A stretch of DNA of 64,000 bases from Aspidapion aeneum (Eukaryota > Arthropoda > Insecta > Coleoptera > Brentidae). The notes below the pieces were generated by a model. It was not told the DNA's origin. It did no database searches and was given only the letters and a program-made list of their open reading frames with translations. Every line of letters begins with the position of its first letter. Positions within the stretch are counted from its first letter, which is position 1. The DNA lies in contig OY755038.1 of NCBI GenBank assembly GCA_963576565.1, positions 143,258,558 through 143,322,557 on the forward strand, in the 5' to 3' direction. This document shows, in pieces, positions 1 to 24,675 of the stretch. The position numbers and the translations under genes are program-made.

Positions 1-279
1 CAAAATGAAACATGCAGAGTATGTGGTCAAAAACAAGAGACAATACAACATATAATCAGCGGATGCAGTGTTATCGCTCCCAAGGAGTACCTTAATAGAC
101 ACAACGACGTCGCGAAGATTATACACAGTAACCTTTGTAGCAAGTATAAGCTAAAGAACACTAACCAGCCCTATTACAAATATAATCCAGAACCAGTGGC
201 AGAGAATCAAAATGTTAAAATCTATTGGGATACATCAATAGTTACTGATAGAACTGTGCTTCATAACAAACCTGATATA
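1..279 (+). pseudogene. Lineage-B Dong-like element, C-terminal fragment
   Basis: This fragment encodes the CCHC knuckle (C-x2-C-x8-H-x4-C near its start) and the beginning of the restriction-like endonuclease (HNKPD). It matches the copy at 4,866-7,210 from about position 6,525 onward, nearly base for base. It runs off the left edge of the window. At 279/280 the match stops in the middle of the endonuclease, and the sequence switches to the opposite strand of the same lineage's N-terminal region. The catalytic acidic residue downstream of KPD is therefore missing and the fragment cannot encode an active enzyme. Lineage assignment is by direct sequence match inside the window; R4/Dong clade assignment follows from the domain order and the (TAA)n insertion context. 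Confidence 0.85.
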
Positions 280-1575
280 TCATCATTTTTTATTTTTTGT
301 TTCAGGTCTGACAGTGTCGATTACCGTAGCCGCAGCGCAGTACACAAGCTCGTGAATATCAGTAATGGACTCACATCGTTCAACATAGCGGGTGAGGATA
401 TGGTTAATTGAGGTCACAGCGTTTTTTATCACAGGTGAGTACCCAAGTTTTCTTAGGACAGGCCTTTGACATGGGTCTGTTCGTTGATAAGTAAACAGAA
501 GTTCATTGAGTTTTTTTTCCAGACTGTCATCATGCATCGGTCCTACAACTGGCTCCTCGAGGGATTCCGGTTCCAGTTGGTTTGCAGTGCCCACTGCTTT
601 TGGGTTGATCGTCGTATTATTTGATGGTATATCGTCTTGTTGTGGTGCCATTAGTGCATCGACCTCGCTTCGCAGGGTCTGAATTTCGGCCTCAGATATT
701 GCTTTCCTGCGCATGATTGATCTTAATTGGTCGGAGAGTCTTTGTGCAGTTATCTGTGGGTTGGGATATATTTCGTGCCATACTCTGTGGAGTTCGTCTC
801 GGTAAAGTGTTTTTTGTGTTTCGTTTTTTGTTGCTTGGAGGTACGCGCGTACGAGGTTAATGTTCATCTCTCTTGTCCAGCGCGTACGCCCTCCTGGTCG
901 AGCCGGGTCGACGGGTCGCTGAGAGTCAGCGTCCAAGTCTTCGGCTTGTTCTTCATTATTCCTAGGACTTCTGGGCCTTACGGTTCCGTTTCGCAGAGTA
1001 GTGCCGTTCGCTTCACTTTCATCTGCTAGGGCTTGGTCAGGTCTTCCCCCAGATGTAAGCCCAGCATCGGGGGCGGGTTCCGAGGCTTCTTCATTATCGA
1101 GAGCATTTCGAAATCTCATAGCTGAATGGATTGCTAGTCCAGACAGCTAGTTGGGTACCTTTTTAGCATCCCCCTACCACTATAGTGGTCGTACCCGAAG
1201 GGTTAAGCTCTGATCCACAGCCGCCCCTAACCTGGAGTACAGTCGCTGTTGGCAGGCCGGTCAATATGACTCAGACGCCTGCTCGCAAGACACAGCTCAT
1301 ATGCCTCGAAGTGTGCAATGAGCCAGTGGCTTTTCTTGCGCCCCTTTAAAGCAGGGACTACTGAGTAGGGTGCACTACCCTTGTGCATGTACATTATTTC
1401 TAGGTCTTTTCCTCTTATTCGTGTGGTCCCTGACCTTTTAGGGGTATTGTGGGGGGGCAGGGCTCTCACTACCTGCCGGGAGGATAGTGTAGGTCATTCC
1501 CCCCGATGACAACTGGGGAGGCGGTGTCGTCACTCACCGTTCACAAGCATCTGTCACCTGCTTGATACCCCTGCC
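280..1575 (-). mobile_element. Lineage-B Dong-like element, inverted 5' end
   Basis: This is the 5' end of lineage B on the minus strand. It comprises the 5'UTR (about 1,120-1,575) and the N-terminal coding part. The same 5'UTR is present on the plus strand at 26,270-26,727, also starting at a (TAA)n tract (GGCAGGGGTATCAAG...), which defines the element's 5' terminus. Relative to the plus-strand C-terminal piece at 1-279 it is head-inverted. The middle of the element and its 3' end are absent at this junction, so it is not the usual layout left by twin priming. The junction is at about 279-283. Confidence 0.82.
283..1119 (-). pseudogene. Lineage-B ORF, N-terminal part with Myb/SANT-like segment
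   Basis: The open frame of 278 codons starts at an ATG (MRFRNALDNEE) and ends only because the rearrangement at about 283 cuts it. Residues ~80-145 contain a Trp-centred helical segment (GGRTRWTREMNINLVRAYL ... HRVWHEIYPN ... LSDQLRSIMRR). It resembles a Myb/SANT-like DNA-binding domain and has counterparts at the same place in lineages A and D. No C2H2 zinc finger, common at the N-terminus of R2-type proteins, is visible. The rest is acidic and low in complexity. A second copy at 26,728-27,327 carries a TGG-to-TGA stop. A role in target DNA binding is inference from position. Confidence 0.75.
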
Positions 1576-1606
1576 TTATTATTATTATTATTATATTATT
1601 ATTATT
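1576..1606. repeat. (TTA)n microsatellite shared by two element ends
   Basis: A short ATT/TTA tract with one interruption. Read on the minus strand it is the (TAA)n into which both neighbours are inserted. It forms the 3' tail of the lineage-C element to the right (…GTGGAACCTGAAAATAAT) and abuts the 5' end of the lineage-B fragment to the left. Confidence 0.9.
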
Positions 1607-4600
1607 TTCAGGTTCCACAGGTCTTCCTGGTTAGAGCTTCTCTCCGGTACTTGCGTACAAGGATTCGAAGTGGGGTCTACGGTATAGGTAAGTATTTTCA
1701 AGGTAAGTTCAGAACTTTACGTACGATTCCAGTAGTTTCTATCAGAGTGATTTTTTGCATTTGACTAACTAGATTTTCTTTTATTTCCAGGGTTTTGAGG
1801 CCATCGAGTGTTGCTGACGGTACTTCCCCAGTAGCTCCGAAGATTATTGGCACAATGGTGACACGATCTTGGTTCCACATGTCTTTGATCTCATTTGCTA
1901 ATGGCAAGTATTTGTTTATTTTTTCTTGGTATTTTCGTTGAGTGTTTGTGGGCAGCGGGATTGCCATGTCTATGATGTACGCTTGTTTTGTTTGTTTGTT
2001 CACAAGCACCATATCTGGTTTGTTATGTGGTATATGTACGTCCGTGATTATTTCTCTGTTCCAATATAGCTTGTAGTTCTCATTTTCATTCACAGAGTCG
2101 GGTTTTAGCTTATAGTACGGGGTGTGAGGTGCGTCAGGTTTTATTTTTTTTAGAAATTCCTGGTATATGACTTTTCCTACGTTGTCGTGCCTTTTTGTGT
2201 ATTCGTTGGGGGCTAGTACTGTGCAACCGCTCACTATGTGATCTATCGATTCTGTTTGTTCTCCACACATTCTACATTTATCTGTTTCTATGCGTTGTTT
2301 CATTATGTGTTTTTGGTAATTGCGTGTGGGAATTACTTGATCTTGGATAGCCATGACAAACCCTTCTGTTTCTGGGAACAGCTGTCCCTTCTTAAGCCAG
2401 TCCAGTGATGCTTTTTCATTGATGTGGGCCTGCTTGAGTAATGCAGGATATCGTCCATGTAATTCTTTGCTAAGCCATTTTTCCATGTGATTTATGGATT
2501 CTTCTTCAGGTAATTGTCTGCTTTGTAGGTTCAGGGGCGTGATTTTATTGTCTTTGTTTACTATTGCTTTGTACAGTCCGGTCTCTTCCGCTTTTTTGTG
2601 AAAGTAGGTTCTTAGGTTTTTTATTTGTTTCTTATGTAGTTCTTCAATGTTTAACACTCCCCATCCTCCTTGCTCTCTGGGAAGGTGAAATCTTTCCATA
2701 GAGCTTCTTGGGTGGTGGAACCTGTGTTTAGTGGCTACAGTTCGTATTGTGCGGTTAAGTTCGGTTAGCTCTGTTTGTGTCCACGATATGATGCCGAGGC
2801 TATATGTTAGGATTGGGATTGCATAGGTGTTGATTGCCTTCACCATATTCCTTCCACGTAGCTTCGTCCTCATTATTTTTTGAGCCTTTGTTTGAGATTG
2901 CATCTAAGGTGTTCTTTGGTTTGTTTCTGATCTATCCCACGTGCTTGCTGGTATCCCAAATATTTGTACAGCTCGTCCTCTTCCATTCCTTCTATCACTC
3001 CAGCATCCTCTCCCATTTCTACTCCTTGATGTTTCCTCCATTTCCCTTTTCCATGACATTGATGCGACATTTGTCTAGGCCAAATGTCATGTTAATGTCT
3101 TCACTGAACTTTTTTATTATTTGGATGTTTTTTTCCAGGTCTTCGTTGGATGACGCATATGTTTTGAGATCGTCCATGTATAGGAGGTGGGTAAGTATTT
3201 TGTTGTTTTCTAACTTTACACCTTTATTTTGTTCTTTTAGTGTGGAGGAGAGCGGGTTGAGAGCCAGGCAGAACCATAGCGGGCTTAGAGCGTCTCCCTG
3301 GAAAATTCCGCACTGTATAGGTATATCTCCGATTACTTGTTGCTTGTTTTTAGCTGTGATTGTTAATGTGGTTTTCCATGTGTTCATTGCCTTTTCTAGG
3401 AGTTTTATTATTTGCGGGTCAATCTTATATAGTTCCAGTACCTCCAGCAGCCAAGTGTGTGGTACGCTGTCAAAGGCTTTCTGGTAATCTATATATGCAG
3501 TGTAAAGATCTTTTTTCTCTTTCTTTGCGTTTCCTGTTATTATGGCATCGATTACCAGTTGGTCTTTGCATCCTTTTGCTGACTTTGTGCATCCCTTTTG
3601 CTCTGTTGCCAAGAGTTCGTTCTCGGTTAGGTGCTTATATATTTTTTCAGCTATAACTCCTGTCAGTAACTTATAGAGTGTTGGGAGACATGTAATAGGG
3701 CGATATTTACTAGGGTTCTTGCTCGTAGGTGACGTTTTTGGGAGAAGATAGGTAATTCCTTGTGTCATAAATGTTGGTAGTTCAGTCCGGTTTTCCAGTA
3801 TGTCTGTGAAGATGTCGGCGATTTTTTTGTGTGTGCTTTTGAATTTTTTGATCCAGAAGTTTTGTATTTTATCAATGCCTGGAGCTTTCCAGTTTTTGCT
3901 CTTTTTGATCACCTTCTCGAGTTCTTCCAGTACTACTGTGTGGTTAATCATTCTCCTCTTGTTTGTCATCCTTTCTTTTTCTTTCGTTATCCATTTTGCT
4001 TTCTTTTTGTGTTGTTTTGGGACGGCCCATATGTTCTTCCAATAGCTTTTTGTGTCTTCTTTCCCTGGTTGTTCGTCTTCTTTGTTATTTGTTGTGGATT
4101 TAAGTTGTCTGTAGAACCTTCCCTCGTTATCCTCGAATTGGTTGTTGTCCTGTCTTCGCTGGCGACTTTCTTTGAATCTTCGGAGTCTTTTAGCTCTGGC
4201 CGCTAATTGTTGCTTGAGTAGATCGAGTATTTCTTGGTTGGTGTTGTTACTTTCATTTTTGTATTTGTTTATCAGTTTTTTTGTTTTTCGTTTAAGTTTT
4301 TCGCTTGCTGTGTTTCTGCTAGCTTGTTCTATTTGTCCTATATGTTTTCTAAGTTCCTCGATTCGTTTAATGAGTCGTCTTTCCCAAGGTGGTTGAGATT
4401 CTGTTGAGGTCGAGGTGTCTTCTTTGGGTTTATTTTTTATTTGTTGGTTTATTTCAATCGTGGTCATTGCGCCAACGTAAATAATTGTGTGGAGGTCAAG
4501 GATATTGTGTGCATCGTTGATTTTTTCTGCTATTGTGTTATTTATGAGGGTTATTGTTTGCTTTGTGTTTTTATTTGTCTTTAGCTTAGGTATTCTTGGC

Positions 4601-4865
4601 CTCATTTCTGGTAGGGTTCCGTTGTATTTCATGTATATCTCATCGAACTTTCCTATTACTTGTGCTTGGCCTTCGTCTATCACATTTACATCCGCGTCTG
4701 CTACTGGGGGTTGATTTTCGTTCTGGTCTCGTACTCCTAGTTCAATTTCTGCTTCTCTTTTTATGCGTTGGGCGGTTTCGGGTGTTATTGTTTTTGAGGT
4801 TAGTAGTACTCGTCTTTAATCTAGTATATTTTGCACTGTTTTACGCGCAAGTTCAGGGAACTTCT
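1607..4865 (-). mobile_element. Lineage-C Dong-like non-LTR retrotransposon (5'-truncated)
   Basis: This is a minus-strand element whose 3' end is the (TTA)n tract at 1,576-1,606. Its last bases before the repeat, GTGGAACCTGAAAA, are the same as the 3' terminus of lineage A at 11,500-11,514, so A and C are sister lineages. The 5' end is truncated at about 4,865, within the N-terminal domain (FPELARKTVQNILD, compare FPELRQKTVQNILD in lineage A). There it joins a lineage-B copy of opposite orientation with no (TAA)n in between. Confidence 0.83.
1698..4830 (-). pseudogene. Lineage-C RT/REL-endonuclease ORF, frameshifted
   Basis: Coding sequence is spread over three overlapping frames. Frame 4,815-3,019 covers the N-terminal and RT domains: YRPITCLPTLYKL, YIDYQKAFDSVPH, GIFQGDALSPLWF and LLYMDDLKTYASS, with the YMDD catalytic box. 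Frame 3,070-2,873 covers the RT thumb start (YKYLGYQQARGIDQK). Frame 2,903-1,698 covers the thumb, the CCHC knuckle (CRMCGEQTESIDHIVSGC) and the endonuclease (HNKPDMVL ... YIIDMAIP). Two frameshifts, near 3,020-3,070 and 2,875-2,903, and an in-frame stop near 4,816 make it a pseudogene. Its product would nick (TAA)n DNA and prime reverse transcription there, by analogy with R2/R4-type proteins. Parts of lineage A can be aligned throughout. Confidence 0.85.
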
Positions 4866-11959
<7,094 letters not shown>

Positions 11960-11960
<1 letters not shown>

Positions 11961-14915
11961 GACAGGGCGTAACGCCGAGTGAAGAAGATGGAAGCAAAAA
12001 TCCTCTCAGCAAGGCAGCACGCATCCCGTATACAGTGTGTGGTGGAATACAAATTGGCAGGCAGGCCTTTTACGCCAAAAGTGCGCCGCATAGCGGCCAA
12101 CCTGCGACGCACCCACCACACACTGAACGAAGCACTGTTGCAGACCATCAAGCAGCAGTGCTGCGAAAGGATACGGATGTTAGTGACCGCCAAACAAAAT
12201 CTAATTCGGCGGGCGAGGGGTATTTCGGAAAATAAATTATTTTTCGAAAACCCCAGTCGCCTATTTCAGGCGCCGCCGAGGATTATTAACGATCCTCCGA
12301 CCGCTGAGAGGGTGGAAAACTTCTGGAGGGGTATTTACGAGGTAACTCGGCCGCTCAACGTAAACACACCAGCCCTGGCACAGTTTGAAACCTTTGTGAG
12401 GGGGTTTCCACCACCTGAGCAACTGTGCCCACCAATAACCGTGGAGGAAGTTCGAAGTGCTCTTACGGGTGCTAAGAACTTTGCTGCCCCTGGGCCTGAT
12501 GGAATTAACACCTACTGGTGGAAAAAATTTCCATCAACCCATGAGGCCCTTGCCCGAATTTTTAACTCCTGGGTTAATGAGGGGCAGCCAATCCCTCCCT
12601 GGTTTATTGAGGGGCGAACCGTCCTTCTCCCCAAGAACGGAGACTTGTCCGACCCAAAGAACTATCGCCCGATAACATGTTTAAACGCCTGTTACAAGAT
12701 TTTTACGCGACTCTTGTACCAGCGGATACTCCAAGCCATGGGTCCCGTGTTTAGTGGAGTATATGAGCAGCGAGGGTCAAAGAAAGGCGTAGCCGGCTGC
12801 AAGGAGAACCTTCTAATAGACCGATGTGTCACACAGGACTCCTTCCAGTACAAGCGAAACCTTTTGATGACCTGGATTGATTACCGTAAGGCCTTTGACA
12901 CAACTTCTCATGAACTTATTATTCACCTTTTGAGAGGCCTTGCGGTGCCAGATCCCATAGCGAGATGCATTTCAGGAATGATGCCATTTTGGAAGACCCG
13001 ATTTACCATATGTACGGGTAACGCAAAGGTGTCGACTGAATTGGTGTCATTCCGACGGGGAGTGTTTCAGGGTGATTCCCTTAGCCCACTCCTCTTTTGC
13101 GTCTCGCTACTTCCGTTATCCGTTGCTTTGCGGAACACAAAGGGATACATGTGCGGTGCTCCTGGCCGTAGAACCCATAAGGTTACTCACCTCTTTTATA
13201 TGGATGACCTTAAGTTCTACGCGTCGACGAAGAGAGACCTCGACCAAGCTCTTCGGGTAGTACAGGAGTATACTCATGCGATCGGGATGGAGTTTGGGTT
13301 GGATAAGTGTGCGACGGTTCAACTTAAGAAAGGACGCCATGCGGATCACGCCGAGGACGCGCAACTTGTAGATGGGAGCATCCTACGACATCTGGATGCC
13401 GGAGAGACCTATACCTATCTGGGTGTTCCCCAGGGACACATCCATGATAGTGTTGCAATAAAAGGGTCTCTTCGCGACAAGTATCAGCAACGACTAAGAC
13501 AAATCTGGAATTCAGAGTTGTCTGGAAAGAACAAAGTCGCTGCTACAAATATGCTTGCCGTCCCTATAATCACTTACTCCTTTGGAGTCATTAAGTGGAA
13601 CGTGAACGAGTTGCGTGAAATTGACGTGAAAACCCGCAAGATGATGACTCGATACCGAAGCCATCATCCTAAGGCGTCTGTCCAACGGCTTTACTTCCCA
13701 CGTTATCAGGGAGGCCGTGGACTCTTAAGTTTGGAGTGTTTACACAGACGAATAGTCCTAAGTACCGCGTGCGAAGTAATCAGAGACGAGGATCCCCTGC
13801 TATGCATGGTGCGTAACCATGAAACATTTGGGGTGGGGGCATTTCTTTTTAAAGCAGCACAAAGAGCAGCAGATGAGCTCCAAATAGTTTTCGACATAAG
13901 TCGGCGGCAGGAAAACTCCATTACACAGTTGACCTGCCAAAGACTTAAAACCACCTTAAAGAATGCAGAGGTAGACTATTTATTACGTCTACATATGGAT
14001 AAGCCATTGCACAGTGTTTTCTATAAAACCATTGAAAACACTGGCTTATCCAAAAAGCTAAGCTTTGCATTCTTAAGGTCAGGTGCATTAAAGTCGGAAA
14101 CTGAGGGGTTTATCATTGCTTGCCAAGACGGAGTCATCAACACCTTGGAACACCGAAGTCGCGTGATGGGTATACAGGTTCCTGATACAAGTTGTAGGGC
14201 CTGCCATAGGGCGCCGGAGACCTTATATCATTTGCTGTCCGCTTGCGGGCGCTATGCGGTCTCGGCGTATATCCATCGACACAACGCAGCGTTACGGGTG
14301 CTGTATTACCATCTAAGGCACTCGTACGGTGTTGATGATGCTCCAGTGCTGCCATATGTCCCCTCTGATATTCCGTCCGTCGTGGAGAATGACAGAACCA
14401 GAATATACTGGAATTTCGCATTCCCCACACTCCGGCTTGTAAACGCTAACAAGCCGGATATAGTACTCCTTGACAAAAATGACAAAATTATGTATGTCAT
14501 TGAGTTCTCGGCTCCTGCCGAGACGAACATCATTGCCAAGGAAGAAGAGAAACGGACGAAATATCAGGATCTTCTCTTTGACCTTCGCCGAGTGTACCGG
14601 GGCTATACAGTCAAGCTAGTGGTTTTGGTAATTGGAGCTCTCGGAGGCGCACGGCAGACACTGCTCTCAGCTCTCAAGACCTTGCCGGCCTGCCGTGACA
14701 GGGCAGAGCAACTTGCAGGCAACATGCAGAAAGCAGTCATCCTCGGATCATTGCGTCTACTCAGGGCACACGATGCGGAACACCGTTTCTACTAACCCCG
14801 CGGTTGGTGGGGAGTAGAAACGGTAACGGACCATCTGGCCTACTTGCACCCGTGTGAGTCGGAGCCGCGGGACCGCAAGTAAGGCCACCACAAAAAAAAA
14901 AAAAAAAAAAAAAAA
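11960..14915 (+). mobile_element. Lineage-D Dong-like element, copy D1 (5'-truncated)
   Basis: The copy begins directly after (TAA)n at CGACAGGGCG, which corresponds to about 21,719 in the full-length copy D3. About 760 bp of 5' sequence is therefore missing. The 3' end is complete: …GACCGCAAGTAAGGCCACCAC, poly(A) at 14,891-14,915, then (TAA)n. 5' truncation is the usual outcome of incomplete target-primed reverse transcription. Confidence 0.87.
11988..14795 (+). pseudogene. Lineage-D RT/CCHC/REL-endonuclease ORF lacking its N-terminus (D1)
   Basis: An open frame of 935 codons from the first ATG, continuous to the normal stop (…DAEHRFY). It contains RT blocks APGPDGINTYWWKKF, YRPITCLNACYKI, WIDYRKAFDTTSH, GVFQGDSLSPLLF and LFYMDDLKFYAST. 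These are followed by the thumb motif YTYLGVPQG, the knuckle CRACHRAPETLYHLLSAC and the endonuclease motif NKPDIVLL ... YVIEFSAP. Compared with D3 the Myb-like N-terminal segment is absent because of the 5' truncation. There is no internal stop or frameshift, so the truncation is the only visible defect. Near-identity with D2 and D3 points to recent mobility. Confidence 0.85.
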
Positions 14916-20962
<6,047 letters not shown>

Positions 20963-23900
20963 GGGCAAGGAGGCACACAAGAACAACGCCTGGGTATTAG
21001 CAACACTCCCCTTTACCCCAGCTGCAAGGGTCAAATCGGATCGGCAACCTGCAAAACAGGTGACCCGCGAGGACGAAAATCTACTTCTCCTAAATGTCGA
21101 CCGGGGGCTGGCCAGGGTAACCTCCTGCCAGTCCCTAAGACTCGGTTCAGGACGCGGAGGATCGAGAGGGCCCCCACGACCGACCCCGTCGGATGAGGGG
21201 TCAAAGGCAAGGTGGAGGGGCCCAGCCGGATGGATTGCCCGATGACGACCGCGATGACCAAGGACGCTTTGAGTGGACCAATGATCTGAGAGATGACTTG
21301 CTGGAATGCTATGAGAGCAGTAGCCCAGGTCGAAGGGGATATATGGCTCGTATGCGTGAGCAGTGGAATGTTATGCATCCTGAGCATAATACATTTACTG
21401 CTCAGAGCCTGCGAGACTATGTATCCTACCTTCGGCGAAGGGGATATGTAAGAGGACCTCAACAGCCGGCAGTACCTGGGGTACAGGAATTGCAGGTACA
21501 TGTGGCTGAAGAGGTACTTCCCATTGCACCAGAAGAGAGTCTTCAAGACCGCAGGGCGCTACACAAGATAAAGCGCCCGAAGCCACAAGACCTAGCTAGA
21601 GCGGACGCAGAGCTATTGAATACTCTAACAGAAGAAGCTGACATCTGGCGCATTAATTGCCTCGTCTACGAGGCAGCTTGCTCCGTGTCGCCCAGGGCGC
21701 CCAATAGGGACCCCTGCGGCGACAGGGCGCAACGCCGAGTGAAGAAGATGGAAGCAAAAATCCTCTCAGCAAGGCAGCACGCATCCCGTATAAAGTGTGT
21801 GGTGGAATACAAATTGGCAGGCAGGAATTTTACGCCAAAAGTGCGCCGCATAGCGGCCAACCTGCGACGCACCCACCACACACTGAACGAAGCACAGTTG
21901 CAGACCATCAAGCAGCAGTGCTGCGAAAGGATACGGATGTTAGTGACTGCCAAACAAAATCTAATTCGGCGGGCGAGGGGTATTTCGGAAAATAAATTAT
22001 TTTTCGAAAACCCCAGTCGCCTATTTCAGGCGCCGCCGAGGATTATTAACGATCCTTCGACCGCTGAGTGGGTGGAAAACTTCTGGAGGGGTATTTACGA
22101 GGTAGCTCGGCCGCTCAACGTAAACACACCAGCCCTGGCACAGTTTGAAACCTTTGTGAGGGGGTTTCCACCACCTGAGCAACTGTGCCCACCAATAACC
22201 GTGGAGGAAGTTCGAAGTGCTCTTACGGGTGCTAAGAACTTTGCTGCCCCTGGGCCTGATGGAATTAACACCTACTGGTGGAAAAAATTTCCATCAACCC
22301 ATGAGGCCCTTGCCCGAATTTTTAACTCCTGGGTTAATGAGGGGCAGCCAATCCCTCCCTGGTTTATTGAGGGGCGAACCGTCCTTCTCCCCAAGAACGG
22401 AGACTTGTCCGACCCAAAGAACTATCGCCCGATAACATGTTTAAACGCCTGTTACAAGATTTTTACGCGACTCTTGTACCAGCGGATACTCCAAGCCATG
22501 GGTCCCGTGTTTAGTGGAGTATACGAGCAGCGAGGGTCAAAGAAAGGCGTAGCCGGCTGCAAGGAGAACCTTCTAATAGACCGATGTGTCACACAGGACT
22601 CCTTCCAGTACAAGCGAAACCTTTTGATGACCTGGATTGATTACCGTAAGGCCTTTGACACAACTTCTCATGAACTTATTATTCACCTTTTGAGAGGCCT
22701 TGCGGTGCCAGATCCCATAGCGAGATGCATTTCAGGAATGATGCCATTTTGGAAGACCCGATTTACCATATGTACGGGTAACGCAAAGGTGTCGACTGAA
22801 TTGGTGTCATTCCGACGGGGAGTGTTTCAGGGTGATTCCCTCAGCCCACTCCTCTTTTGCGTCTCGCTACTTCCGTTATCCGTTGCTTTGCGGAACACAA
22901 AGGGATACATGTGCGGTGCTCCTGGCCGTAGAACCCATAAGGTTACTCACCTCTTTTATATGGATGACCTTAAGTTCTACGCGTCGACGAAGAGAGACCT
23001 CGACCAAGCTCTTCGGGTAGTACAGGAGTATACTCATGCGGTCGGGATGGAGTTTGGGTTGGATAAGTGTGCGACGGTTCAACTTAAGAAAGGACGCCAT
23101 GCGGATCACGCCGAGGACGCGCAACTTGTAGATGGGAGCATCCTACGACATCTGGATGCCGGAGAGACCTATACCTATCTGGGTGTTCCCCAGGGACACA
23201 TCCATGATAGTGTAGCAATAAAAGGGTCTCTTCGCGACAAGTATCAGCAACGACTAAGACAAATCTGGAATCCAGAGTTGTCTGGAAAGAACAAAGTCGC
23301 TGCTACAAATATGCTTGCCGTCCCTATAATCACTTACTCCTTTGGAGTCATTAAGTGGAACGTGAACGAGTTGCGTGAAATTGACGTGAAAACCCGCAAG
23401 ATGATGACTCGATACCGAAGCCATCATCCTAAGGCGTCTGTCCAACGGCTTTACTTCCCACGTTATCAGGGAGGCCGTGGACTCTTAAGTTTGGAGTGTT
23501 TACACAGACGAATAGTCCTAAGTACCGCGTGCGAAGTAATCAGAGACGAGGATCCCCTGCTATGCATGGTGCGTAACCATGAAACATTTGGGGTGGGGGC
23601 ATTTCTTTTTAAAGCAGCACAAAGAGCAGCAGATGAGCTCCAAATAGTTTTCGACATAAGTCGGCGGCAGGAAAACTCCATTACACAGTTGACCTGCCAA
23701 AGACTTAAAACCACCTTAAAGAATGCAGAGGTAGACTATTTATTACGTCTACATATGGATAAGCCATTGCACAGTGTTTTCTATAAAACCATTGAAAACA
23801 CTGGCTTATCCAAAAAGCTAAGCTTTGCATTCTTAAGGTCAGGTGCATTAAAGTCGGAAACTGAGGGGTTTATCATTGCTTGCCAAGACGGAGTCATCAA

Positions 23901-24675
23901 CACCTTGGAACACCGAAGTCGCGTGATGGGTATACAGGTTCCTGATACAAGTTGTAGGGCCTGCCATAGGGCGCCGGAGACCTTATATCATTTGCTGTCC
24001 GCTTGCGGGCGCTATGCGGTCTCGGCGTATATCCATCGACACAACGCAGCGTTACGGGTGCTGTATTACCATCTAAGGCACTCGTACGGTGTTGATGATG
24101 CTCCAGGGCTGCCATATGTCCCCTCTGATATTCCGTCCGTCGTGGAGAATGACAGAACCAGAATATACTGGAATTTCGCATTCCCCACACTCCGGCTTGT
24201 AAACGCTAACAAGCCGGATATAGTACTCCTTGACAAAAATGACAAAATTATGTATGTCATTGAGTTCTCGGCTCCTGCCGAGACGAACATCATTGCCAAG
24301 GAAGAAGAGAAACGGACGAAATATCAGGATCTTCTCTTTGACCTTCGCCGAGTGTACCGGGGCTATACAGTCAAGCTAGTGGTTTTGGTAATTGGAGCTC
24401 TCGGAGGCGCACGGCAGACACTGCTCTCAGCTCTCAAGACCTTGCCGGCCTGCCGTGACAGGGCAGAGCAACTTGCAGGCAACATGCAGAAAGCAGTCAT
24501 CCTCGGATCATTGCGTCTACTCAGGGCACACGATGCGGAACACCGTTTCTACTAACCCCGCGGTTGGTGGGGAGTAGAAACGGTAACGGACCATCTGGCC
24601 TACTTGCACCCGTGTGAGTCGGAGCCGCGGGACCGCAAGTAAGGCCACCACAAAAAAAAAAAAATAAAAAAAAAA

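Noticed and set aside
21193..24577. Many antisense and alternate-frame ORFs of 60-97 codons inside the lineage-D copies
   Set aside because: They recur identically in D1, D2 and D3 because the sense strand is shared. They carry no domains and are shadows of the RT ORF.
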